Shown here piece after piece: positions 17,438 to 25,177 of a DNA stretch of 64,000 nucleotides. The stretch covers positions 868,001-932,000 of the forward strand of contig NZ_JAFY01000002.1 in NCBI RefSeq assembly GCF_000526375.1, in the 5' to 3' direction. This DNA comes from Aminiphilus circumscriptus DSM 16581. Lineage in GTDB: Bacteria > Synergistota > Synergistia > Synergistales > Aminiphilaceae. A model generated the notes under the pieces. The model was given only the letters and a program-made list of their open reading frames with translations, searched no databases and was not told where the DNA came from. Both the position numbers and the translations under genes were made by a program. Each line of letters begins with the position of its first letter. Within the stretch, counting starts at the first letter, position 1.

Positions 17438-17839
17438 GTGGCAGATCAAGTCGTCTACGCAGGAAAAATCAAGGATCTTCCCTCGGTAACCCTCCAAGGA
17501 CACGGGGGCATCGAAAAGCGGATCGTTTTCGGTCCGGAACGCTTCTGGGAGAACTACACGGCCCGCTGTTTCACCCTGGAGGGGGACGCCGCGGTACCCC
17601 TCCATCAACACGACTGGCCCCATTACGTCTTCGTTCTTTCCGGAGAGGGGCGCGTGCGCGTGGAGGACGAGGAGTATCCTCTGGCGCCTCTTTTCTGGGC
17701 CCACGTTCCGGCGGGAAAACCCCACGCCTTCGAAAGAGCCGGCGAGGAGCCCCTCACGTTCATCTGCATCGTTCCCTCCGAGGGAGACATCACGTCCCCC
17801 GCATTCTCCTGTTCTTGCGGGTGCGACTGCGGCGGTTGA
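17438..17839 (+). CDS. Cupin protein with Cys-rich C-terminal tail
   Basis: A 133-aa cupin. Motif 1 is PLHQHDWPHYVFVLSGEG (HxH...E-like) and motif 2 is WAHVPAGKPHAFE. The protein ends in FSCSCGCDCGG, an unusual four-Cys tail that could bind a metal or be redox active. The GTG at 17438 is chosen because AAAGGGAG lies 8 bases upstream; an ATG at 17405 is an alternative. It converges with the next cupin gene across 25 bp. Confidence 0.75.
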   Translation: MADQVVYAGKIKDLPSVTLQGHGGIEKRIVFGPERFWENYTARCFTLEGDAAVPLHQHDWPHYVFVLSGEGRVRVEDEEYPLAPLFWAHVPAGKPHAFERAGEEPLTFICIVPSEGDITSPAFSCSCGCDCGG

Positions 17840-17864
17840 GGAATTCCCCCGGCGGTTTTTGCGG

Positions 17865-18293
17865 TCAGTTCTCGTCGAGGAGTGTTTGGGCGTGATCGTA
17901 GGGGGGACAGCAGACACAGAGGAATCGCAGCGTCTCTTCCGCCGCTACCCAATGATGTGTTTCCGGAGGAATGAGCGCCGCCACTCCGGGGGAGACGACA
18001 TGACATTCCTTTCCAAGGGCGAGGGTTCCCCGTCCGGAGAGGAAATAGTAGATCTCGGTGCTTCGGGTGTGCACGTGGGGAATGGTGCGTTTCCCCGCGT
18101 GCACCGTGGCCTCGGCGAGGCTGTAGGGGAGACCGGGTATCCTGTCGGGATGAAAAATTTCCACGATGTCGCTGGCGTCCTTGGTGACGTAGGAGTCGGT
18201 AACGGTTTCGCTTTCGCCCGGTGAGGTTCCTTCTCTTTGAGAAGGGATGAAAAAGGCTTGCCTGAGGCTCGTTTCGACCTCTCGTCCCGTCAT
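17865..18293 (-). CDS. Cupin-domain protein
   Basis: A 142-aa cupin with TIPHVHTRSTEIYYFLSGRG (metal-binding HxH and E), followed by SPGVAALIPPETHHWVA containing the motif 2 His. It resembles small metal-dependent isomerase or regulator cupins; the substrate is unknown. The ATG at 18293 has GAGGAGA upstream; longer frames lack a ribosome site. Two cupin genes facing each other here, plus one coupled to ftsZ, make three in 4 kb. Confidence 0.8.
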   Translation of the reverse strand: MTGREVETSLRQAFFIPSQREGTSPGESETVTDSYVTKDASDIVEIFHPDRIPGLPYSLAEATVHAGKRTIPHVHTRSTEIYYFLSGRGTLALGKECHVVSPGVAALIPPETHHWVAAEETLRFLCVCCPPYDHAQTLLDEN

Positions 18294-18615
18294 GTGTTTC
18301 GATCTCCTCTCTTCGCAACAACCGATTTCTCTTGATGGCGCCGATTTCGCCGTGAGCCTCCGGGAATATCCTTGCGCACGTTCTCCCATCCGCACGTTTT
18401 CCGGAAAAATCCTTGTTGTGGTCCACATCCCTCCCAAGAAAACATCCGCACAGAGATCCGCGCAGGATATCCCTTCGGGAGGTCTCCTGGAAGAACGCGG
18501 TCGCATTCCGCCGCTGCCGGCTCGGCCTGTCCCCGTTTCGACACACTTCGCTCGGAAAGGGCGCCGGATGTTCGCCTGAGTGCGGGTTCACTGCATGGCA
18601 TCGACGCAGTGAAAA
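18294..18615. other. Non-coding stretch with a small hairpin
   Basis: A 322-bp gap between two minus-strand genes. Near 18587-18613 TTCACTGC and GCAGTGAA form a hairpin downstream of the HD gene without a T-run. The cupin promoter should be here, but no clear -35/-10 pair was found. Confidence 0.4.
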
Positions 18616-19479
18616 TCATTGTTCCGGCGGCGCTGTCAGCGTCTTTTTTCCGAGTTGTTCCTCCCGAAGGAGCGACCTGGGGTTTTCCAGGCGTTCCCAC
18701 GCGTCGGCGATCAGGCGCCGCACTGCGGTATGACCTTTTTCCACACGAATCGCGATGTCCTCCACGATACCCGTCTTCCGGAGTCGTTCCAGGGAAGGCG
18801 GATAGTTCAGGTCGAACACCCAGGTGAGCTGTACGAGGAGGAAGTCCGCAAGGCTCCGCACGTTCGCGTAGGAAGCGAGATGCGCGTTTTCCACTTCCCG
18901 GACAAGCGCATGTGAAAGAGGTCCCGTCTCGTCGATTCCCGGGAGGAGCTGTGTGATGCGCCCCTCCTGCACGTGACGGTGAACGATGTGGAAGACGTCC
19001 AGTTTGTCCGCGTCCCGGATGAGCCGTGCCAGAGGCAGGGCACAGAGCGGGATGGTCTCAGGGAGTGCCTTCTTGTTGTGAAGGGCGACACTCTGCAGCA
19101 GGGCTTCCCGGGTCTCTCCGGAACAGGCCGCGAGGGGTGCTTCGGTGGCGATGACGTCTCTTCCTTTTTCGCCGTGATCCAGTGAGCGCCCGTCGTAAAA
19201 GGTTCCGAAAGAGGCGTACTGGGGAAAACGCCCCACGTCATGGAGCAATCCCGCGGTTTGAGCGGCGCGGATTTCGTCGTCGTCCCATGTCAGAGCTTCC
19301 GCGAGTTCCCGGGCGATGGTGCTTACCCGGAAGCTGTGGAGGCGCTTCAATTCCAGTAGAGGTGACAGAGCGTCCCCATCCGCGAAGGAGGCCGTGAAGG
19401 CGTGAAACCACGTCACAAGTGCCTCCGCTTCGGGAGCGAGGAGTCCCCATCGTCCGAGGGTGTTCACGCTGCGTTCCAT
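18616..19479 (-). CDS. HD-domain phosphohydrolase
   Basis: A 287-aa HD-superfamily metal-dependent phosphohydrolase. It shows H in LKRLHSFRVS, the HD pair in AGLLHDVGRFPQY, and a downstream Asp in LIRDADKLDVFHIV, the H...HD...D set of the fold. The substrate is probably a nucleotide or phosphorylated metabolite. The ATG at 19479 lies 22 bp after the nrdJ stop, so the two genes are likely one operon. That context makes a nucleotide-related role plausible but unproven. Confidence 0.8.
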   Translation of the reverse strand: MERSVNTLGRWGLLAPEAEALVTWFHAFTASFADGDALSPLLELKRLHSFRVSTIARELAEALTWDDDEIRAAQTAGLLHDVGRFPQYASFGTFYDGRSLDHGEKGRDVIATEAPLAACSGETREALLQSVALHNKKALPETIPLCALPLARLIRDADKLDVFHIVHRHVQEGRITQLLPGIDETGPLSHALVREVENAHLASYANVRSLADFLLVQLTWVFDLNYPPSLERLRKTGIVEDIAIRVEKGHTAVRRLIADAWERLENPRSLLREEQLGKKTLTAPPEQ

Positions 19480-19501
19480 CGATGTGCTCCCAAAGGGGGT
19501 T

Positions 19502-21598
19502 TCAACATTTCGAGTAGCCGCAGGCATGGCACGTAACGCATCCCTCTTCCCGGACGAGAACGGCCCCGCAGCCGGGGCACATGTCCGTGGCATTGGTGTG
19601 GACAGGCATCCCGAGGGCACGTTCCAGGCATTTCGCAATGGCGTCGGGGAGAGAGAGAATGACTCCGTCCTCGTCCCACACGGGCTGGCTTCCGCCGATT
19701 CCCTTGAGCTGGTTCACGATTTCCGGTGCGGGGATACCCGTGCGGAGCGCCAGAGAGATGAGACGCCCGAGGGCTTCCGTGTGGGCCTGGGTGTCCTTGC
19801 CACTCTTGCCGAGCGTGGCGAAGACCTCGAAGGGGCGCCCGCCCGTTGTTTCGTTTACCGTGAGGTAGAGATTGCCGTAGGAAGTGGGCATTTTGATGGT
19901 CTTCCCCGTGAGAACCTGAGGGCGATCGAGAGGAAGCGTCCCCTGATTGCCCATGGGCATGACCAGTTGATGCGTCACCGTGTCGTCCTTTTTGCCGGAG
20001 GGCGTCGTGGTGAGGACCTGGCTTGCCTTGCATCCGTCGCGGTAGACGGTGATGCCCTTGCATCCCAGCTCGTAGGCGAGAAGGTAGGCCTTGCGCACGT
20101 CCTCCTTGGTTGCATCCGCCGGAAGATTTACCGTCTTGGAGACCGCATTGTCCGTGAACTTCTGGAACGCCGCCTGCATTCGCACATGCCAGGGATAGTC
20201 GATCTCGTGGGCAGTGACGAAAACCCGTTTCATTTCCAAAGGCAGAGAGTCGAGAGAGGCAAGCCCCCGACGGTGCATCTCCGCCTGGAGCACGTCGTTC
20301 ACGTAGACCAGATCCTCCGTGCCGAAGGCCTTGCGGGTGTGCGTGAGGGCGAAGACCGGCTCGATGCCGGAGGAGCACTCCGCCAGGAGCGCGATGGTTC
20401 CCGTTGGGGCGATGGTGGTCACCGTGGCGTTCCGGAGCGGTTCGCCGACGCAGTTGGGATAGGGGTGCCGTTCCCGGGCGAGGTCTCTGCTCGCCTCCCG
20501 TCCGGTCGCCTGAATGAAGGCCATGACTTTCTCCGCCAGCTCCAGCGCTTCCTCGGAATCATAGGGGATTCCCAGAAGGAAAAGCATCTCCGCCCATCCC
20601 ATGACGCCAAGACCGATCTTCCGGTTTCCCTTCACCATGTCCTCGATCTCCGGAAGAGGATAGCAATTGATGTCGATCACGTCGTCGAGGAAACGCACGG
20701 CGGTGCGCACGGTCTTCTCCAGACGGTCCCAGAGAATTTCTCCGTCCCGGACCATGTTCTTCAGATTGACGGAGCCGAGATTGCACGCTTCGTAGGGAAG
20801 AAGGGGCTGCTCGCCGCAGGGGTTCGTCGACGTGATGCGGCCCACGTGGGGTGTCGGGTTGTCCCTTTCGAGGCGGTCAAGAAAGATCACGCCGGGATCT
20901 CCCGTGGCCCAGGCCGCATGGACGATGCGGTTCCACAGCTCCATGCTCTTCACCGTGTCGGTGGTCTGGCCCGTGCGGGGGTTCACGAGGTGCCAGTCTT
21001 TGCCGTCCGCCAGGGCTTCCATGAATCGGTCGGTGATGCCCACGGAGATGTTGAAATTGGTGAGAATTCCTTCCTCCGTCTTTGCCCGGATGAAGGCGAG
21101 CACGTCCGGATGGTCGCAATTGAGGATGCCCATGTTGGCGCCGCGTCGGGTTCCTCCCTGTTTCACCACGTCCGTGGCGAGGTCGAACATGCGCATGAAG
21201 GAAATCGGTCCTGAGGCGACACCGTTCGTGGTGGACACCACATCTCCCGCTGGGCGGAGTTTCGAGAAGTTGTACCCCGTTCCGCCTCCGGACTTGTGGA
21301 TGAGGGCGGCGCTCCGGAGCGTGGAGAAGATGGAGTCCATGCTGTCCTCGATGGGGAGAACGAAACAGGCTGCGAGCTGTCCCTCCGGGATGCCCGCGTT
21401 CATCAGGGTCGGCGAGTTGGGCAGAAAATCGAGCTGCGCCATGAGATCGGTGAAACGCTCCTCCCAGAGGGCGCGTTCAGCTTCGGGTTCCGCTGCGGCA
21501 ACTGCCTTGGCGACGCGGCGGAGCATCTCCTGCGGCGTTTCGTCGCCCTTGAGGTAACGTTTCTTCAGGATCACCAGAGCGTTCTCGGAAAAAGTCAT
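19502..21598 (-). CDS. nrdJ: Adenosylcobalamin-dependent ribonucleotide reductase (class II)
   Basis: Reduces ribonucleotides to deoxyribonucleotides using a B12-generated thiyl radical, so needs no oxygen. The 698-aa protein carries PNSPTLMNAGIPEGQLAACF, the nucleotide-binding GGGTGYNFSKLRP, the active-site motif NPCGEQPLLPYEACNLGSVNL-like segment, and PTGTIALLAECSSGIEP. A C-terminal zinc-ribbon (CPGCG...CHACGYSKC) regenerates the active-site thiols. The ATG at 21598 follows GAGGAGGTACC; a TTG lies one codon upstream. It is followed by an HD hydrolase gene. Confidence 0.95.
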   Translation of the reverse strand: MTFSENALVILKKRYLKGDETPQEMLRRVAKAVAAAEPEAERALWEERFTDLMAQLDFLPNSPTLMNAGIPEGQLAACFVLPIEDSMDSIFSTLRSAALIHKSGGGTGYNFSKLRPAGDVVSTTNGVASGPISFMRMFDLATDVVKQGGTRRGANMGILNCDHPDVLAFIRAKTEEGILTNFNISVGITDRFMEALADGKDWHLVNPRTGQTTDTVKSMELWNRIVHAAWATGDPGVIFLDRLERDNPTPHVGRITSTNPCGEQPLLPYEACNLGSVNLKNMVRDGEILWDRLEKTVRTAVRFLDDVIDINCYPLPEIEDMVKGNRKIGLGVMGWAEMLFLLGIPYDSEEALELAEKVMAFIQATGREASRDLARERHPYPNCVGEPLRNATVTTIAPTGTIALLAECSSGIEPVFALTHTRKAFGTEDLVYVNDVLQAEMHRRGLASLDSLPLEMKRVFVTAHEIDYPWHVRMQAAFQKFTDNAVSKTVNLPADATKEDVRKAYLLAYELGCKGITVYRDGCKASQVLTTTPSGKKDDTVTHQLVMPMGNQGTLPLDRPQVLTGKTIKMPTSYGNLYLTVNETTGGRPFEVFATLGKSGKDTQAHTEALGRLISLALRTGIPAPEIVNQLKGIGGSQPVWDEDGVILSLPDAIAKCLERALGMPVHTNATDMCPGCGAVLVREEGCVTCHACGYSKC

Positions 21599-21972
21599 CA
21601 ATGGGTACCTCCTCGGAATGGCGATACGAGAAATTCTGCGGGAATATCCTCTTCAGGCTTGTGCGGAACAAACCCATAGCAGACGGCAAGACCGCCAGCC
21701 TTTCGGAGTGCCTGCCGCAGGTTCGAGTTTGTCGCTATATATTGGGAGCGTAGAGAGTATAGCACTCTATATGTGGAAGTGTTTGGGCCTTAGGTCCCGT
21801 TCTCCGGAGGCAGCCTCCGCCTTCCGTCCCTCTTCGGGAAGGGCGAAAAGACCATGGGTGAGGCAAAGAGGAGAAAGTAAGAAAGAAAAGAGGGTGCGAA
21901 CCGGATATACTGGTTGCACCCCACTCCGATGCCGCATGAAGAGGGATCCGGAGGGAAGGATCAGTGAAGGCG
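21599..21972 (-). other. nrdJ upstream region
   Basis: A 374-bp gap between the PHP gene and nrdJ, both minus strand. It contains an AT-rich patch (21731-21776) with the NrdR-like box listed separately and a minus-strand TATACT that may be a -10. Nothing else recognisable; no cobalamin riboswitch motif (B12 box) was seen. Confidence 0.45.
21732..21747 (-). promoter_or_regulatory. NrdR-box-like element upstream of nrdJ
   Basis: TCGCTATATATTGGGA matches 12 of 16 positions of the NrdR consensus ACACTATATATTGTGT. A weaker partner (CACTCTATATGTGG, 21763-21776) lies about 30 bp away, near the three-turn spacing common for paired boxes. NrdR normally represses ribonucleotide reductase genes when dATP is plentiful. 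The match is partial. Confidence 0.4.
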
Positions 21973-22671
21973 TCAGACGGAAAAGCGGTTGTGCTGGAAC
22001 TCCGGGAAGAGCGGCCGTTTTGCCTGGATTTCTCCGTTCTGTGCGAGAACGAAGGGAAGGGCGTCCACATGTTCTCTTCCGTTCCACGCCACCGGTCGAA
22101 AAGCGCCATTGCGGAGTTCCTCCAGGAGATCCCTTTCGTTGCGGAGCGTGTTTCTGAATTCCGTGGCGAAAAGCCCGATCCGCTCGACGAGGTGCGCGTC
22201 GCTTCCGCCGAGACGAGGAAGACAGCATTCCGCGGCAAGCGCTTCCGCCTGGAGATTGTGCTTCGGAAGGGTGCTGCCGTTGAAGCTCTCCACGGCGTGG
22301 AGTGGCACGCGACTGAAAAGGGCTCCCATGCCCCTCCCGTTGTTGCGGAAAGGGTGGGCGGCAACCGAGACGCCGCCTTGGGATGTGACGTGTGCCGCGA
22401 GTTCCGGAGCTGAAAGAGGTCCTCGCGGGACCGAATCGAGACCGAAGACGAGCACGTCCCCATCGGTGGTCAGGTACTCCATGCCGACGAGGACGAGGAG
22501 TCCGAATCGTTCACTCAGGCGCTCCGCCTCGGTACGGAGAGCGAGACTTTCGTGATCCGTGATGCAGAGCCCGGCGAGACCTCGCTCTCTGGCTTTTCTC
22601 AGTGCCTGCTCCACGGGGAGTTCGCTGTCGAACGAGCCCTCTTTCGTGTGAACGTGCATGTCCAGACGCAC
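21973..22671 (-). CDS. PHP-domain phosphoesterase
   Basis: A 232-aa PHP (polymerase and histidinol phosphatase) domain protein. It opens with the metal motif DMHVHTKEGSFDS, then CITDHES, VGMEYLTTDG, VAAHPFRN and the distal GGSDAH, the ordered His/Asp metal ligands of the family. It probably hydrolyses a phosphoester; the substrate is unknown. The start is GTG at 22671 with GGGAGGAATC upstream. It is divergent from the GT2 gene at 22853. Confidence 0.85.
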   Translation of the reverse strand: MRLDMHVHTKEGSFDSELPVEQALRKARERGLAGLCITDHESLALRTEAERLSERFGLLVLVGMEYLTTDGDVLVFGLDSVPRGPLSAPELAAHVTSQGGVSVAAHPFRNNGRGMGALFSRVPLHAVESFNGSTLPKHNLQAEALAAECCLPRLGGSDAHLVERIGLFATEFRNTLRNERDLLEELRNGAFRPVAWNGREHVDALPFVLAQNGEIQAKRPLFPEFQHNRFSV

Positions 22672-22852
22672 ACAGATTCCTCCCGTGTCGGAGTGAAATA
22701 TTTTTATATGGAATTATTTCTATTCCAAAAGAAAGTATCTCCGAAGAAAGCACCTTCGTCAAGATGTCGGATGTCTCCGTTTCCCGGAGAGCGACGCGAG
22801 GAGGCGCGTTTTTCAGGCGACGGACGGAGAGCGACGGAGAAAGGAGATTTTC

Positions 22853-23782
22853 ATGACGCCTCTGCTCTCGGTGGTCCTCCCCCTATTCAATAAAAAGCCT
22901 TTTGTGGAACGGACGATCGCCTCCGTGCTCGCCCAGACGGAGCGGTGCTTTTCTCTGATCGTGGTGGACGACGGCTCCACCGACGGTGGAGCCGATGTGG
23001 TGGAGCGTATTGAAGACGAGAGAATTCGGCTTCTCCGTCTTCGCCACGGCGGTGTTTCGAAAGCCCGCAACGCGGGCGTGCGTGCGGCGGAGACGGAACT
23101 CGTGGCGTTCCTCGACGGGGACGACGAGTGGGATCCAGACCACCTGGAGACGCTTCTGCGTCTCCGGCGGCGTTTTCCGGAGGCGGTCCTCTATGCCACG
23201 GCCTATCGCTTCGTTCTCCCCGGACAGCGGGTGTGTTTTCCGCGACTTGCCGGTGTTCCTTCCTTTCCCTGGGAGGGAGTTCTTTCCCGTTATTTTCGAA
23301 GCGCCGCCCTCGGTCACCCTCCCGTCTGGACTTCCGCGGCGGCGGTCGTGCGTACCGCACTTCAAGGTGTGGGGGGATTCCCCGAGGACTTTTCCCTGGG
23401 AGAAGACCTCGATACCTGGGGGCGTCTTGCCCTTGCCGGTTCCGTCGCGTTCAGCCGCAGAGGGCTTGCGACCTACCACAAGGATGCGACGGATCGTCTC
23501 TGTCTCCGCCTTCGACGGGACAAGCCCCTTCCCTTCGTCGAGACGGCCCGCAACGTGCTGGAGGAGGCACGTTGCGACGAGGTTCTGGAGCGGGACCTTC
23601 GCGCCTACCGCGGTCGCCTTCTCTCTCTTTCCTGCAGGGAGCTGCTTCGCCAGGGACGAATCGACGAAGCCCGGAACCTTCTCTCCGGGTGCGGAAGACT
23701 TCCCTATCTCGTGCCCCATGTCGTGGTAAGCCGTTTGCTCTGTGGAGTCGCACCTGTTGGTACGTTTTTTCGACGGCGTTGA
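22853..23782 (+). CDS. Family 2 glycosyltransferase
   Basis: A 309-aa GT-A fold glycosyltransferase: SVVLPLFNKKPFVERTI, VVDDGSTDGG, SKARNAGVRAA, and the metal-binding FLDGDDEW near residue 90; the later GEDLDTWGRLAL supplies the ED motif. No membrane helices, so it is cytosolic, adding a sugar to a glycan or lipid carrier. The ATG follows AAAGGAGA. The GT4 gene follows, and its probable start is 92 bp downstream. Confidence 0.9.
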   Translation: MTPLLSVVLPLFNKKPFVERTIASVLAQTERCFSLIVVDDGSTDGGADVVERIEDERIRLLRLRHGGVSKARNAGVRAAETELVAFLDGDDEWDPDHLETLLRLRRRFPEAVLYATAYRFVLPGQRVCFPRLAGVPSFPWEGVLSRYFRSAALGHPPVWTSAAAVVRTALQGVGGFPEDFSLGEDLDTWGRLALAGSVAFSRRGLATYHKDATDRLCLRLRRDKPLPFVETARNVLEEARCDEVLERDLRAYRGRLLSLSCRELLRQGRIDEARNLLSGCGRLPYLVPHVVVSRLLCGVAPVGTFFRRR

Positions 23783-23873
23783 ACGGCGTTGCGACGACGG
23801 ACGGTGTGTGCGAACGCAGTGGGCGTACTCGGATGGGACGACGTGTTCTTTTCATGACCGGGAGGGATGTGTG

Positions 23874-25106
23874 GTGCGGATTCTTCTGGTTTTGAGTCAA
23901 CGACCCGAAGCGACGGGAAGCGGAATCTACGTCCGCGCTCTTCTCGAAGAGGCCCGGCGCCGCGGGCATGAGGCGTTTCTCGTGGCGGGCGTTCCTGTTG
24001 GGTGGGAGATCCCCTCCCTTCCCGTATCTCGTGACCGATGCCGGTTCATCACCTTCGGTACCCTGGGCGATCTTCCCTTTCCCGTTCCCGGCATGAGCGA
24101 CGTCATGCCCTATGCTTCCACGCGCTTTCGGGATTTGACGACGAACCAGATCGATGCCTACGAGGAGGCGTTTTCCATCGTCTGCCGCGACGTCGTCTCC
24201 CGTTTCGAACCCCAGGTCATTCACGCGCAGCATCTCTGGCTCGTCACTTCCAGGCTTTGCAAGGACATTCCGGAACTTCCTCTTCTTGCCTCCTGTCATG
24301 GATCCGATCTTCGCCAATTTCTGCAACTTTCCCACTTGCGGGCCCGGGTACGTGCGGGATTTTCGCGTCTCGACGCGGTGGCGGCTCTCACCACGGAACA
24401 GGCGGAGGAGATCGCGACGCTTTTTGAGATTCCGCGGGGGCGTATCGCCGTGACGGGGGCCGGTTTCGACCCACGTCTTTTTTCCCCGGGGAAAACGCGG
24501 TGCGGGACGGTGCGGATTGTCTACGCGGGCAAACTTTCCCGGGCGAAAGGTGTTCCCTGGATGCTCCGCGCCTTGTTCCGTCTCCGTGCTCTTCCGTGGG
24601 AATTGCATCTTGTCGGCAGTGGCGGTTCCGAGGAGGCGGAATGCCGGGCCCTTGCGCATCCCCTGGGAGAGCGCGTCGTTCTGCACGGTCCTCTTCCTCA
24701 AAAAGCACTGGCGTCTCTTTTTCGGTCAAGCACGCTTTTCGTCCTTCCGTCTCTTTTCGAAGGGCTTCCGCTCGTTCTGCTCGAGGCCCTTGCCTCGGGA
24801 TGCTGCGCCGTCGCGACGGATCTTCCTGGAGTACGGAATGTAGCGGCTTCCGTGGGCGACGACGTCCTCACCCTGGTTTCTCTTCCGGAACGAACGTGTG
24901 TTGACCAATTTTCGCCCGAGGAGGAGATCCTTTTCGTCGATGCCCTGGAGAAGTCGTTGGAGGCGATGCTGCGCCGCTGCCTTCTCGGGGACATACCGCC
25001 TCCCCACGAGGTGGCGCGGCGCGTGGAGGGGCGTACATGGGAGAAGGTTTTTTCAGGGATCGAGTCGCTTCTATTGGAGTTGTGTCATCGTCGCCGGGGG
25101 CAGTGA
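23874..25106 (+). CDS. Family 4 glycosyltransferase
   Basis: A 410-aa GT-B fold, retaining GT4 glycosyltransferase. The N-terminal domain has a Gly-rich acceptor loop (SQRPEATGSGIYVRALLEE); the C-terminal domain has VYAGKLSRAKGVPWML and the EX7E motif in LPSLFEGLPLVLLEALASG. GTG at 23874 with GGAGGG 7 bases upstream is the likeliest start. An in-frame start at 23742 would overlap the upstream GT2 gene by 41 bases. The pair probably builds a surface or storage glycan. Confidence 0.85.
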   Translation: MRILLVLSQRPEATGSGIYVRALLEEARRRGHEAFLVAGVPVGWEIPSLPVSRDRCRFITFGTLGDLPFPVPGMSDVMPYASTRFRDLTTNQIDAYEEAFSIVCRDVVSRFEPQVIHAQHLWLVTSRLCKDIPELPLLASCHGSDLRQFLQLSHLRARVRAGFSRLDAVAALTTEQAEEIATLFEIPRGRIAVTGAGFDPRLFSPGKTRCGTVRIVYAGKLSRAKGVPWMLRALFRLRALPWELHLVGSGGSEEAECRALAHPLGERVVLHGPLPQKALASLFRSSTLFVLPSLFEGLPLVLLEALASGCCAVATDLPGVRNVAASVGDDVLTLVSLPERTCVDQFSPEEEILFVDALEKSLEAMLRRCLLGDIPPPHEVARRVEGRTWEKVFSGIESLLLELCHRRRGQ

Positions 25107-25122
25107 AGGGCTCCCCGGCGAC
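25090..25122. terminator. Hairpin at the GT4 stop codon
   Basis: GTCGCCGGGG (25090-25099) and CCCCGGCGAC (25113-25122) form a perfect 10-bp stem spanning the GT4 stop, between convergent genes. A competing stem GAAGGGCTCC / GGAGCCCTTC (25105-25114 / 25147-25156) overlaps it. No T-run follows, so termination is only likely. Confidence 0.45.
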
Positions 25123-25177
25123 GGAAAGCGTGTGAATGAGGAATGAGGAGCCCTTCGCGCGGCGAGGAAGACCGCTC

